Below, in pieces: positions 8,679-16,784 of a stretch of DNA of 64,000 nt. Position numbers and translations under genes: made by a program. The DNA is from Gemmatimonadales bacterium. GTDB taxonomy: Bacteria > Gemmatimonadota > Gemmatimonadetes > Gemmatimonadales > GWC2-71-9. Numbering within the stretch: position 1 is the first letter of the stretch; every line of letters starts with the position of its first letter. The DNA lies in contig JACKDA010000005.1 of NCBI GenBank assembly GCA_020633775.1, positions 62,001 to 126,000 on the forward strand. The letters are read 5' to 3'. The notes beneath the pieces were generated by a model. It saw only the letters and a program-made list of their open reading frames with translations, was not told the DNA's origin and made no database searches.

Positions 8679-9119
8679 GTGCCGGATCGCGTCGTGATCG
8701 CCCGGGCCCTGCTGGCCCTGCTCCTGCTGGGGGTCGTCGGGACGCTGGCCGAGCTGCTGCTGCTCGGTCACTCGGAGGGGTGGCAGCAGTGGGTGCCGCT
8801 CGTCCTCCTCGGGCTCGGCATCCCGGTCGTCGCCCTGGGGGTGCTTCGCCGGGCGACCCGGCCGCCGTTCGGGCTGCTGCCGTTGATGGGGCTGTACCTT
8901 CTGAGTGGCGCCCTCGGCACCTGGCTCCACTACCGCGGCAACGCCGAGTTCGAGCTGGAGATGGCGCCCGATGCCCACGGCTGGGGGCTGTTCCGCGAGG
9001 CGATGACCGGGGCGACGCCGGCCCTCGCCCCGGGCACGATGGTCTGGTTCGGCCTGCTCGGTCTCGTCGCCTGGAAACTGTTGTCCACCGATCGATCCTT
9101 TGCCACTCACTCGGAGTGA
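8679..9119 (+). CDS. Small four-helix membrane protein, function unknown
   Basis: 146 residues from GTG 8679, chosen because GGGGAG lies 5 nt upstream. About four hydrophobic segments are visible: the N-terminal A-L-L-A-L-L-L-L-G, L-V-L-L-G-L-G-I-P-V-V-A-L, L-L-P-L-M-G-L-Y-L-L-S-G-A-L, and F-G-L-L-G-L-V-A-W. A polar loop between helices 3 and 4 carries G-N-A-E-F-E-L-E-M. It may share a transcript with the HhH protein 5 bp downstream. I do not recognise the family. Confidence 0.7.
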   Translation: MPDRVVIARALLALLLLGVVGTLAELLLLGHSEGWQQWVPLVLLGLGIPVVALGVLRRATRPPFGLLPLMGLYLLSGALGTWLHYRGNAEFELEMAPDAHGWGLFREAMTGATPALAPGTMVWFGLLGLVAWKLLSTDRSFATHSE

Positions 9120-9124
9120 CCCTC

Positions 9125-9751
9125 ATGCGTTCGACTGCTGCCGCCACCCTCCTCGCCCTGTGCACTGCCGCGCCCCTCGTGGCGCAGGTCGGAGCCCCGG
9201 TCGGGATCGTCAATGCCAACGTCGCCACCGAGGCGCAGCTCGCAGCGGTGCCGGGGTTCACCCCGGCGATCGTGCAGGCCACCCTCGCCGCGCGCCCGTT
9301 CGCCCGCCAGTCGGCGTTCGATGCCTTCCTGGCGCCCCACCTCGGCGAGCCGGAACGGATGGCGGCCTACGCGAAGGTGTTCGTCCAGCTCGACCTGAAC
9401 GACTTCATCGATGCCGAGGTGCTGATGATCCCCGGCGCCGGCCGCCGGATGGTGCGGGAGTTCAACGAGTACAAGCCCTACCGGGCGCTGGCGCAGTGGC
9501 ACCGCGAGATCGACAAGTACGTCGACGACGCCGAGCTCGCGCGGCTGGAGCAGTACGTCTTCGTGAAGCTCGACCTGAACACCGCGACGGACGAGCAGAT
9601 CCTGACGATTCCCGGCGTCGGCGCCCGGATGCTGCGCGAGTTCAAGGAGTACCGGCCGTGGAAGACGATGGCGCAATTCGACCGCGAGATCGGCAAGTAC
9701 GTCGATGCCAAGGAAGTCGCCCGCCTGAAGCGGTACGTCGAGATCCGATAG
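9125..9751 (+). CDS. Exported helix-hairpin-helix (ComEA-like) repeat protein
   Basis: 208 residues with a signal peptide (about 1-21). After it come three repeats of the ComEA-type pattern: N-A-N-V-A-T-E-A-Q-L-A-A-V-P-G-F, L-N-D-F-I-D-A-E-V-L-M-I-P-G-A-G, and L-N-T-A-T-D-E-Q-I-L-T-I-P-G-V-G, each followed by A-R-M-L-R-E-F-like helices. In ComEA such motifs bind DNA during uptake; here the triplication and lack of a membrane anchor could equally mean a structural envelope protein. A 9-bp hairpin directly follows the stop. Confidence 0.82.
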   Translation: MRSTAAATLLALCTAAPLVAQVGAPVGIVNANVATEAQLAAVPGFTPAIVQATLAARPFARQSAFDAFLAPHLGEPERMAAYAKVFVQLDLNDFIDAEVLMIPGAGRRMVREFNEYKPYRALAQWHREIDKYVDDAELARLEQYVFVKLDLNTATDEQILTIPGVGARMLREFKEYRPWKTMAQFDREIGKYVDAKEVARLKRYVEIR

Positions 9752-9772
9752 GCGCGACCGTCAGGTCGCGCC
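9751..9772. terminator. 9-bp GGCGCGACC hairpin between convergent genes
   Basis: GGCGCGACC (9751-9759), loop GTCA, then GGTCGCGCC (9764-9772). It abuts the TAG of the HhH gene and faces the convergent gene ending at 9833. There is no T-tract. A similar GCGACC/GGTCGC hairpin occurs at 38089-38108. Confidence 0.5.
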
Positions 9773-9832
9773 GGAATTGGCCCACACGGGTGGGTAGCGT
9801 GTCGGACCGTCGGGTCGCCCGGCTGGGACGGT

Positions 9833-10480
9833 TCAGCCGTTGAAGAACACCGCGCAGCCGGCCTGCTGGGCCCGGATCGTCGCGAAGAACCCCGACGGCT
9901 GCAGGATGACGCCCGGGAGCAGGTCCTTGAGGGCCAGCTCGCGGGCGTCGGCGCGTGACATCCCCTCGGTCCGGTACTTCCCGACCACCATGTTGTTGAA
10001 CGCGAGATCGCAGCCGAGCACGATGCCGCCGCTGGCGAGGAAGCCCGGGATCGTGTAGCGCGCGGCGCCGGGTCGCGCGTCGTCGGCCGGCGGCCCGACC
10101 GGGTTGCGGGTCGCCCACTCGCCGCCGCGCCCCTTGGTCTTGGTCTGCTCGCCGACCCCCTCCTTCTCCCAGAAGGCGTGGGCCATCCCCATCGCGATCC
10201 CGAAGTGACGGATCACGAGGACCATCGACATCTGGTCGGGGAAGGTGCCATAGACCTGCTGGTACTCCTCCTGGAGCAGCACCGCGCGCCAGACCGCGCC
10301 GCCGTCGTTCACCTCCGGCGCGTCGAAGACCACCTTGTGCGGCTTGGTGACCTGGTCCACCCAGGACATGTCGTAGTCGGCCCGGATTGGCGGCAGCGAC
10401 GCGGAGGTGGGGAACGGGGCGAGCGCCGGCAGGGCGGCGCCCGCGCCGAGGATGCCGAAGAAGTCGCGGCGGGAGGTCAT
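9833..10480 (-). CDS. Tat-exported DsrE/F-like protein (paralogue 1)
   Basis: 215 residues starting T-S-R-R-D-F-F-G, a twin-arginine signal, so it is exported folded. After D-M-S-W-V come K-V-V-F-D-A-P, G-I-V-L-G-C-D-L-A with a Cys, and a C-terminal L-L-P-G-V-I-L-Q-P-S-G-F-F-A-T segment. That last pattern is how DsrE/F-type sulfur-relay proteins end (L-P-G-V-x-x-x-P-S-G). GGAG lies 5 nt upstream and TATCTT (about 10516-10521, minus) is a likely -10. Function is inferred only: perhaps periplasmic sulfur or thiol chemistry. The next gene is a paralogue. Confidence 0.7.
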   Translation of the reverse strand: MTSRRDFFGILGAGAALPALAPFPTSASLPPIRADYDMSWVDQVTKPHKVVFDAPEVNDGGAVWRAVLLQEEYQQVYGTFPDQMSMVLVIRHFGIAMGMAHAFWEKEGVGEQTKTKGRGGEWATRNPVGPPADDARPGAARYTIPGFLASGGIVLGCDLAFNNMVVGKYRTEGMSRADARELALKDLLPGVILQPSGFFATIRAQQAGCAVFFNG

Positions 10481-10545
10481 CGGGGCTCCGGGCAGGTGGT
10501 GGAGGTGGCGTGGAGAGAAGATACGCCGGTCCCCCCCGCCCGGTG

Positions 10546-11193
10546 TCAACTCACCGGCACGTACCGACAGCCGTGTTCCTGGGCCACCGAGACCGCGAAG
10601 ATCCCCGAGGGCTGGGGGATGATCCCCGGCAACAGGTCGGCCTCGGCGGCGGCCAGGGCGGCGGCCTCGGTCATCCCCTCGGCCACGTATCGTGGCACGA
10701 CGTAGTGCTGGAGCGCGAGGTGACAGGCGAGGACGATCCCGCCGCCCCGCTGGAACGCCTCGAGGGTGAGCGGCCGGTACGGCATCGGGACGGCCTCCCG
10801 CTCGGTCCGGATCGGGTTCACCGGGAGCGACCGCCCGGCGTCGTCGAGGAATCCGTGTGCGGTGCCGACCGGGAAGCGGGCCCAGTAGGCGTCGTTCATC
10901 GCGAGGTCGATCGCGGTGTGGCGCAGGACGAGCACCCGGCTCAACTGTCCCGGGGTCGCCCCGAACACGTCGGCATGCTGGCGAGCCCAGACCATGGCGC
11001 GCAGGATCGGATCGCCCTCGCTCGGCGTGGGGGCATCGAGGACCGCCTTGTAGCGCCCGGTGAGCCGGCGGGTCCACGACATGTCCCACTCGTCGGGTCG
11101 GCGGCCCGGTCGCGTTGGCAGGGCCCGCAGGACGGTGGGGGAGGCCCCCAGCATGGCGGACCAGATGAGGAAGTCGCGGCGATGGGTCGGCAT
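10546..11193 (-). CDS. Tat-exported DsrE/F-like protein (paralogue 2)
   Basis: Also 215 residues, beginning P-T-H-R-R-D-F-L (twin-arginine signal). It shares with the downstream copy the D-M-S-W segment, K-A-V-L-D-A-P, L-V-L-R-H, G-I-V-L-A-C-H-L-A with the same Cys, and L-L-P-G-I-I-P-Q-P-S-G-I-F-A-V. Identity is moderate, so the duplication is not recent. The pair may form a heteromer, as DsrE and DsrF do, but that is inference. The 65-bp gap between the pair carries an RBS and -10-like TATCTT for the second copy. Confidence 0.7.
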   Translation of the reverse strand: MPTHRRDFLIWSAMLGASPTVLRALPTRPGRRPDEWDMSWTRRLTGRYKAVLDAPTPSEGDPILRAMVWARQHADVFGATPGQLSRVLVLRHTAIDLAMNDAYWARFPVGTAHGFLDDAGRSLPVNPIRTEREAVPMPYRPLTLEAFQRGGGIVLACHLALQHYVVPRYVAEGMTEAAALAAAEADLLPGIIPQPSGIFAVSVAQEHGCRYVPVS

Positions 11194-11261
11194 GATGCAC
11201 TCCGTGGTCGAGGGTCGTCACGCAGGGATGCGCAGGCGACCCTCGCCACCCGACATCCGCG

Positions 11262-12527
11262 CTAGGGGAGGCGTCCCACCTCGCGACTGTCGGCCGCCGC
11301 GCCCTCGCGGATGATGAACCGGGCCGGGGCGCCGATCGGGACCCAGGTGCTCCCGCCGGTCACCAGCACCGCGTCGGGCATCGGGTGGAGGAACCGGCCG
11401 CCGAGGTCGAGGGTGTCCATCGCGACGGCGGTCTCGAGGTCGCCGACCTCGCGGACGTGCCCCCCGGTGCGGGCGACCGAGTCGTCGAAGTTGATCGCGA
11501 CGTCGGCCCGCAGCGCCCCGACCCCCGGCACGACCAGCGACCCGCCGGTGAGGAGGAGGTCGTAGGCGCCGCCGCGGTTGAACGGGAGGGAGTCGTACGC
11601 GGCGGGGTCGGCCCGCTCGAACGCCCCGGTGGCGATGGCATCGAGGACCCCGAGGATGGCGGCGGCGTTGTAGGTGCGCAGCCGCTGCTTCTGCGGATCG
11701 TCGGGGAGGGCGCCGCTCTCGATCAGGACGGTGCTCGTCCCCCAGGCCTGCATCAGGTCGCCGAAGGCGCGCGGGTTGAAGGTGTCGTCGTAGCGGGCGA
11801 TGCGGCCGGTGAGGGCGTTCCCGAAATCGGTGGCGAGCCACGCGGCGACCAGTCGCGCACGCGAGCGCACCGGACCGTAGCTGCGGGCCTCGTCGGCCGC
11901 CGGCGGGAGCAGGGCGATCGCCGCCTGCTCGCCCTGGCCCACCCGGGTGCGCGCCGACTGGTCATGGAGGTTGAAGCCGTACTGCGGCTGGATCCGGTCG
12001 CGGACCGCCTTCAGGGTGCGGGCTTCGGGCGAGGCGAGCCGCCGCACGTCGCGATTGATGTCGATGCCCGCCGCATTCTCGCGCTGGAAGACCTCGGCGC
12101 CGTCGGGGTTGAGCATCGGGAGGAAGGTGATGGTGAGGTCGCGCTCGAGTCGCTGGCGCACCGGCGACTGGTCGGGCGAGGCGAGGAAGGCGAAGAGGTC
12201 CGCGAGCGCCATCGTCGCCGTGGCCTCGTCACCGTGCATCTGCGACCAGAGGAAGACGGTCGTGGGGCCCGACCCGAAGGTCACCGTACGGAGCGGGCGG
12301 TCCTGCATCGACCGGCCGACCTCGGCGACCCGGAGCCGCGGCGAGGCGAGGGACGGCGAGACGGCATCCCAGAACTGCTGGTGGGTGAAGCGTCGCTGGG
12401 TGATCGCGGCGACGCGGTACTTCTCCGCGATCGCGAGGCGCTCGGTCCACGAGAGGGCGGGGGCGCCCTGGGCCGCGAGCGGCGGGAGCGTCACGAACAG
12501 CAGCAGGGCGGGGAGCCATCGGCGCAC
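11262..12527 (-). CDS. Exported M14-family zinc carboxypeptidase
   Basis: 421 residues from GTG 12527 (GAGG 5 nt upstream), signal peptide about 1-20. M14 ligands are visible: H-G-D-E at 98-101, His at about 188 (N-L-H-D-Q), with N-I-N-R-D-like I-D-I-N-R-D just before, and the catalytic Glu at about 270 (V-L-I-E-S-G). A C-terminal domain of about 120 residues follows the peptidase fold and may be a pro- or accessory domain. It would trim C-terminal residues from peptides in the periplasm. The glyoxalase gene lies 7 bp upstream on the same strand. Confidence 0.92.
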   Translation of the reverse strand: MRRWLPALLLFVTLPPLAAQGAPALSWTERLAIAEKYRVAAITQRRFTHQQFWDAVSPSLASPRLRVAEVGRSMQDRPLRTVTFGSGPTTVFLWSQMHGDEATATMALADLFAFLASPDQSPVRQRLERDLTITFLPMLNPDGAEVFQRENAAGIDINRDVRRLASPEARTLKAVRDRIQPQYGFNLHDQSARTRVGQGEQAAIALLPPAADEARSYGPVRSRARLVAAWLATDFGNALTGRIARYDDTFNPRAFGDLMQAWGTSTVLIESGALPDDPQKQRLRTYNAAAILGVLDAIATGAFERADPAAYDSLPFNRGGAYDLLLTGGSLVVPGVGALRADVAINFDDSVARTGGHVREVGDLETAVAMDTLDLGGRFLHPMPDAVLVTGGSTWVPIGAPARFIIREGAAADSREVGRLP

Positions 12528-12534
12528 GGCGGCC

Positions 12535-12954
12535 TCACTTGGCGAAGAGCTGCGAGGGATCGCGGAACGCCTTGAACTCCAGCGCGTTGCCCGCGGGATC
12601 GGTGAGGAACATCGTTGCCTGCTCGCCGACCTGGCCGGCGAAGCGGATGCCCGGTTCGATGATGAAGCGCACCCCGGCGGCGCGCAAGTGATCCGCGAGC
12701 GCGTGCCACGCCGCCCAGTCGAGCACGACCCCGAAGTGGCGGACCGGCACGGCGTGGCCGTCGACGGTGTTCGTCGCCGCGGCGCGCACCTCCTCGGGGG
12801 CGAGATGGGCGACGACCTGGTGGCCGTGCAGGTCGAAATCGATCCATTGGTCCGAGGAGCGGCCCTCCGGGCAGCCGAGGAGGCCGCCATAGAAGGCGCG
12901 GGCGGCGGCGAGGTCGTCGACGGGGAAGGCGAGATGGAACGGGGCGGTCGGCAT
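12535..12954 (-). CDS. VOC/glyoxalase-superfamily protein
   Basis: 139 residues. Two beta-alpha-beta-beta-beta units are apparent: H-L-A-F-P-V-D-D-L-A-A-A-R-A-F-Y-G-G-L-L-G, then R-H-F-G-V-V-L-D-W, ending F-L-T-D-P-A-G-N-A-L-E-F-K-A-F. The His, His and Glu positions usual for metal binding are present. Its ATG overlaps the SulP stop as TGATG. The superfamily covers glyoxalase I, extradiol dioxygenases and resistance proteins, so the substrate cannot be named. Confidence 0.9.
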   Translation of the reverse strand: MPTAPFHLAFPVDDLAAARAFYGGLLGCPEGRSSDQWIDFDLHGHQVVAHLAPEEVRAAATNTVDGHAVPVRHFGVVLDWAAWHALADHLRAAGVRFIIEPGIRFAGQVGEQATMFLTDPAGNALEFKAFRDPSQLFAK

Positions 12955-14636
12955 CACGACGTCCGGGATGGAGGTGGGGTGGCAGCGGCGACGCGCGACG
13001 CGACGGCGAGCGCATCGTCGAGGGTCGCCGGAAGATCGTCCGGGCCGAGGTCCCGGTGAAGGTCGGCGGAGAGAATCACGGCCCGTGGCGCCGGCTGCAC
13101 CTCGGCGAGCAGGACCCGGGTCCCGCCCTCGCGCACCTGCCGCACCAGGGTCTGCAGCGCATGCAGTCCCGTCGCGTCGATGGCGGGCACGTGCCGCATC
13201 CGGATGATCAGGGCGTGCGGCCGGGCCGCCACCTGTCCCATCGCGGTGCGAAACGCCTCGGCCGCCCCGAAGAAGAAGGGACCGTTGATCTCGTACACCT
13301 CGACTCCCGGAGGGATCGCCCGCGTGAACGCGGCGTTCGAGGTGTCGGGACTGGGGTGCGCGGGGTCGGCGAGCTCCCCCGTGACGGCCGAGATGTTGGT
13401 CACCTCCGCCATCCGCTTCATGAACAGGATCGCGGCGAGGACCAGCCCGACCTGGAGGGCGACCGTCAGGTCCACCAGGACGGTCAGGCCGAAGGTCGTG
13501 CCAAGCACCAGCACGTCGGATCGGGGCGAGTGGAGGACGCGCCGGACGGCGCCCCATTCGCCCATGTGCCATGCCACGACGACGAGGATCCCGGCGAGGC
13601 ATGCCATCGGGATCGCGGCCGCCCAGCGACCGAAGAAGAGCGTGATGAGCAGCAGGGTCAGGGCATGGACGATCCCTGCCACCGGCGTGCGGCCACCCTG
13701 CTTCACGTTGGTCGCGGTGCGGGCGATCGCCCCTGTCGCGGGAATGCCGCCGAAGATCGGGGAGGCGATGTTGGCCACGCCCTGCGCCACGAGCTCCATG
13801 TTGGAGCGGTGGCGCCCGCCGATCATTCCGTCGGCCACGACGGCGGAGAGCAGGGATTCGATCGCCGCGAGTGCCGCAATCGTGAAGGCGGGCCCGACAA
13901 GCGTCGGGAGCATGGCGAGCTCGACACGAGGCAGTCGCGGCTGGGGAAGGCCGGCCTGGATGACGCCGAAGCGATCGCCGATCGTTTCGACCGGCAGCCC
14001 GGCGAGGTGCACCAGGAGCGTCGTGACGACCAGCGCCACGAACGGGCCCGGGATGCGGCGGCTGACCCGCGGCCACCAGGTGATGATCGCCACGGCCAGG
14101 GCGCCGATGGCAAGCGCGGCGGGTCGGGCGTCCCACAGGCCGGTCACGATGGCTCGCCAGCGCCCGAGAAAGTCCGGTGGGGCGGTTCCCAGGTCCAGCC
14201 CGAGCAGGTCGCCGACCTGGCCGGTGAAGATCAGGAGGGCGATCCCGCTGGTGAAGCCAAGGGTGACCGGGTACGGGATGAACTTGATCACGGCCCCCAG
14301 CCGCGCCATGCCGAACCCGACCAGGATCACCCCGGCCATCAGATTCGCCACCAGGAGCCCCTCCAGCCCGTGCTGCTGGATGATCCCGTACACGATCACC
14401 ACGAACGCGCCGGTGGGCCCGCCGATCTGCACCCGCGACCCCCCGAGCGCGGAGATCAGGAAGCCGGCGATGACGGCGGTGAACAGCCCACGATCGGGGG
14501 TGACGCCGCTGGCGATCGCGAAGGCGATCGCCAGCGGGAGGGCGACGATGCCGACGGTGACGCCCGCGCCGAGGTCGGCGAGGAACTGTCGTCGGGTATA
14601 GCCCTGCAGGGTGGTGACCAGCTTCGGGACGAGCAC
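12954..14636 (-). CDS. SulP-family anion permease with STAS domain
   Basis: 560 residues. The membrane part (about 15-410) has G-V-T-V-G-I-V-A-L-P-L-A-I-A-F and G-P-T-G-A-F-V-V, both SulP landmarks, and about 10-12 helices. The C-terminal STAS domain (about 440-555) holds V-Y-E-I-N-G-P-F-F-F-G-A-A and the I-D-A-T-G-L-H-A-L loop. SulP proteins carry sulfate, bicarbonate or other anions. Start GTG 14636 is preferred because a TATCAT -10-like element sits just upstream (14675-14680), leaving no room for a longer N terminus. Confidence 0.93.
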   Translation of the reverse strand: MLVPKLVTTLQGYTRRQFLADLGAGVTVGIVALPLAIAFAIASGVTPDRGLFTAVIAGFLISALGGSRVQIGGPTGAFVVIVYGIIQQHGLEGLLVANLMAGVILVGFGMARLGAVIKFIPYPVTLGFTSGIALLIFTGQVGDLLGLDLGTAPPDFLGRWRAIVTGLWDARPAALAIGALAVAIITWWPRVSRRIPGPFVALVVTTLLVHLAGLPVETIGDRFGVIQAGLPQPRLPRVELAMLPTLVGPAFTIAALAAIESLLSAVVADGMIGGRHRSNMELVAQGVANIASPIFGGIPATGAIARTATNVKQGGRTPVAGIVHALTLLLITLFFGRWAAAIPMACLAGILVVVAWHMGEWGAVRRVLHSPRSDVLVLGTTFGLTVLVDLTVALQVGLVLAAILFMKRMAEVTNISAVTGELADPAHPSPDTSNAAFTRAIPPGVEVYEINGPFFFGAAEAFRTAMGQVAARPHALIIRMRHVPAIDATGLHALQTLVRQVREGGTRVLLAEVQPAPRAVILSADLHRDLGPDDLPATLDDALAVASRVAAATPPPSRTS

Positions 14637-14674
14637 GGGGATGCCGCTCGCGGGTCGAGGGCTCGGGGACGGGA

Positions 14675-14680
14675 ATGATA
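14675..14680 (-). promoter_or_regulatory. Candidate -10 (TATCAT) for the SulP gene
   Basis: Reverse-strand TATCAT, 38 nt upstream of the SulP GTG, in the 115-bp divergent gap shared with the serine hydrolase gene. Confidence 0.4.
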
Positions 14681-14751
14681 TCGCGTCTCGACCTTGCGCG
14701 CCGCGCACCCGGCGGCGATGCTCCGCGCATCCCCTCATCCCGGACCGGTTC

Positions 14752-16047
14752 ATGCGCCTCCTGCCGTGCCTCGCGGCCGCCCTCCTCGGCGGCCTCCTCC
14801 CCCTCGCCGCCCAGGCCGATGGGTCGGCCCGGCTCGACACCGCCGCGGTGGCCCGGCTCACCCGCTACCTCGATGGCGTCGTGGCACGCGGCGAGGCGGC
14901 GGGGATCGTCGCCGAGGTGCGCCAGCACGGCGAGGTGATCTACCGACATGCCACCGGGATGGCCGACCGCGAGGCCGGTCGGCCGATGGCCCCGCGTTCG
15001 CTGTTCCGGATCGCCTCGCAGACGAAGGCGATCACCACCGCCGCGGCGCTGACGTTGGTGGAGGAGGGCCGGCTCGCCCTCGGCGACCCGATCAGCCGCT
15101 ACCTGCCGGCGTTCGCCGGTGCCCGGGTCGCGGAGCGGTACGACTCGGCCGGCGCGATGCGGGTGCGGACGGTGCCCGTCGCCCGGCCGATCACGGTGCG
15201 CGACCTGATGACCCATACCGCGGGGATGTCCTACGGTCGCGAGTCCTGGCTGGAGGCGGAGTACGCCGCGCGCGGCCTCGGGCCGGAGGCCGGGGCCGGG
15301 TGGTACTTCGCCCACAAGAGCACCGACATCTGCACCGCAGTGGCGCCGCTCGCCGAGCTGCCGCTCGCAGCCCAGCCCGGGTCACGGTTCGTCTATGGCT
15401 ACGGCACCGATGTCCTCGGCTGCCTGATCGAGACCATCACTGGCCAGGGCCTCGCCGAGGTCGTGCAGCAGCGGATCACCGGACCGCTCGGCATGGACGA
15501 CACGCGGTTCTGCCTCGATGCGCGACAGGCACGGGCGCTGACGGTGGTGTACGCGCTGCAGGGCGGCACCCTCAGCCGGGCCCCCGATGGTCCCCTCGGC
15601 CAGGGCGACTACGTCGACGGTCCGTGTCGCGCGTTCGCCGGCGGGGCGGGGCTGATCTCGACTGCGCCCGACTACGCGACCTTCCTCGAGATGATCCGCC
15701 GCGGTGGCACCCTCGACGGGCACCGGATCCTCTCGCCCGCGACGGTCCGGCTGATGACCCACGATGTCCTCGGCGAGACCTACCGGGCCGACGGCATCGC
15801 GGGGTTCGGCCTCGGCTTCGAGGTGTGGCACCGGCCGGCGCGCGCCGGGCGCTTCGGCGCACCGGGACAGTTCGGCTGGGGTGGTGCGTACCACACCAAC
15901 TACTGGGTGGACCCGACGCACGAGCTCGTCGCGGTCGTGATGACGCAGCTGCTGCCGGCGAACGGCTCCACGCTGCACGATCGCTACCGCACCCTGGTGT
16001 ACCAGATGCTCGAGGCCCCGACGCACGACGGCCCGTCACCGGAGTGA
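14752..16047 (+). CDS. Exported serine hydrolase, beta-lactamase class C/esterase family
   Basis: 431 residues, signal peptide about 1-21. The S-x-x-K motif is S-Q-T-K at 89-92, and Y-G-Y-G at about 215-218 supplies the Tyr of the Y-x-N-like motif; a W-G-G-A-Y-H segment lies near 380. This matches the serine hydrolase family (penicillin-binding-protein/EstB/class C lactamase fold). It may be a D-Ala-D-Ala peptidase, esterase or lactamase; sequence alone does not decide. It is divergent from the SulP gene and convergent with the barrel gene, and its stop lies in a 14-bp hairpin. Confidence 0.9.
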   Translation: MRLLPCLAAALLGGLLPLAAQADGSARLDTAAVARLTRYLDGVVARGEAAGIVAEVRQHGEVIYRHATGMADREAGRPMAPRSLFRIASQTKAITTAAALTLVEEGRLALGDPISRYLPAFAGARVAERYDSAGAMRVRTVPVARPITVRDLMTHTAGMSYGRESWLEAEYAARGLGPEAGAGWYFAHKSTDICTAVAPLAELPLAAQPGSRFVYGYGTDVLGCLIETITGQGLAEVVQQRITGPLGMDDTRFCLDARQARALTVVYALQGGTLSRAPDGPLGQGDYVDGPCRAFAGGAGLISTAPDYATFLEMIRRGGTLDGHRILSPATVRLMTHDVLGETYRADGIAGFGLGFEVWHRPARAGRFGAPGQFGWGGAYHTNYWVDPTHELVAVVMTQLLPANGSTLHDRYRTLVYQMLEAPTHDGPSPE

Positions 16048-16057
16048 CGGGCCGTCG
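16026..16057. terminator. 14-bp perfect hairpin spanning the stop codon, between convergent genes
   Basis: CGACGGCCCGTCAC (16026-16039), loop CGGA, and the exact complement (16044-16057). The TGA at 16045-16047 lies in the right arm. The convergent gene ends at 16081. No U-tract on either strand; possibly a bidirectional transcript end. Confidence 0.55.
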
Positions 16058-16080
16058 GGTGACACCGTGGTGTGCGCCGA

Positions 16081-16608
16081 TCAGAACGTGATGCCGACCG
16101 TCGCCATGATGAACGCCGTGGTCACGTTGTCGAACAACGAGGCGGTGAGGTAGCGCCCCTCGACATAGAACTTGCCGAAGCTGATCCCGGCGCCGCCACC
16201 GAAGCCGATGCCGCTCTCGGTGGTGCTGTCGTCGCCGTCGGTGGTCTTCTGCGAGAGGTAGCCGACCGACCCGATGAGGTAGGGCGTCGTCGTGCTGCCC
16301 GCGGTGAGGTTGTAGGTCAGCGAGCCGAGGCCGCCGATGATGGTGCTCTTGTCGTCGGTCCCGTCATCGAACTTGTTCTGGGTGTACAGCCCCTCCAGCC
16401 AGAGCTTGGCCCGCCCCTCGGCGGTGCTGAAGAAGGAGAGGCCGGCGTTCGCCACCCAGCCGGACTTGAAGGCATCGCCGAAGTCGCTGCTCGGCAGGTT
16501 GAGGCCGCCGGCGACGAAGAATTCCATGTCGGACTGGGCGGCCGCGGGAGCGGCCGCGAACGAGGCGGTCGCGACGAGGAGTGCTGCACCGGCAAACAGA
16601 CGACGCAT
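16081..16608 (-). CDS. Outer-membrane beta-barrel protein (paralogue 1)
   Basis: 175 residues from ATG 16608, with GGAGG 4 nt upstream. Signal peptide about 1-25 (A-P-A-A-A-Q). The mature part is alternating amphipathic strands rich in Gly and aromatics, with Y-L-I-G-S-V-G-Y, G-F-G-G-G-A-G-I and a last strand ending in V-G-I-T-F, the terminal Phe typical of barrels inserted by BamA. About eight strands by length, OmpW/OmpX-sized. The function is unknown. It shares segments with the gene at 16785-17303. Confidence 0.85.
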   Translation of the reverse strand: MRRLFAGAALLVATASFAAAPAAAQSDMEFFVAGGLNLPSSDFGDAFKSGWVANAGLSFFSTAEGRAKLWLEGLYTQNKFDDGTDDKSTIIGGLGSLTYNLTAGSTTTPYLIGSVGYLSQKTTDGDDSTTESGIGFGGGAGISFGKFYVEGRYLTASLFDNVTTAFIMATVGITF

Positions 16609-16650
16609 GGTACCTCCGAAGATGGGGCTGGGAAGCCGCGGCCTCCCGGG

Positions 16651-16675
16651 CGACCGCATCGACGCGATGCGGTCG
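16651..16675. repeat. Inverted repeat, 11-bp stem
   Basis: CGACCGCATCG (16651-16661), 3-nt loop, CGATGCGGTCG (16665-16675). The first of two clear hairpins in the gap between the barrel paralogues; may end the upstream transcript or structure the downstream leader. Confidence 0.5.
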
Positions 16676-16680
16676 AGGAC

Positions 16681-16699
16681 GCGGAGCGGCACGCTCCGC
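16681..16699. repeat. Inverted repeat, 8-bp stem
   Basis: GCGGAGCG (16681-16688), loop GCA, CGCTCCGC (16692-16699), directly after the 16651-16675 hairpin. Confidence 0.45.
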
Positions 16700-16784
16700 G
16701 GATCGGCCGGAAGGATGCCCCAACCGGCCGGTCCGTTGCAATATCGTGACACGGCCGGGCGCCGCGCCAGCCGTGATGCCGCGA

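Noticed and set aside
14637..14861. N-terminal extension of the SulP permease by 75 codons
   Set aside because: It would cross a -10-like element and run into the divergent hydrolase gene; the extra residues are Arg/Pro/Ser-rich and unlike SulP proteins.
12535..15315. A 926-codon reverse frame joining the glyoxalase gene to the region above it
   Set aside because: Only the last 139 codons look like protein; the rest is the wrong frame of the SulP and serine hydrolase genes.
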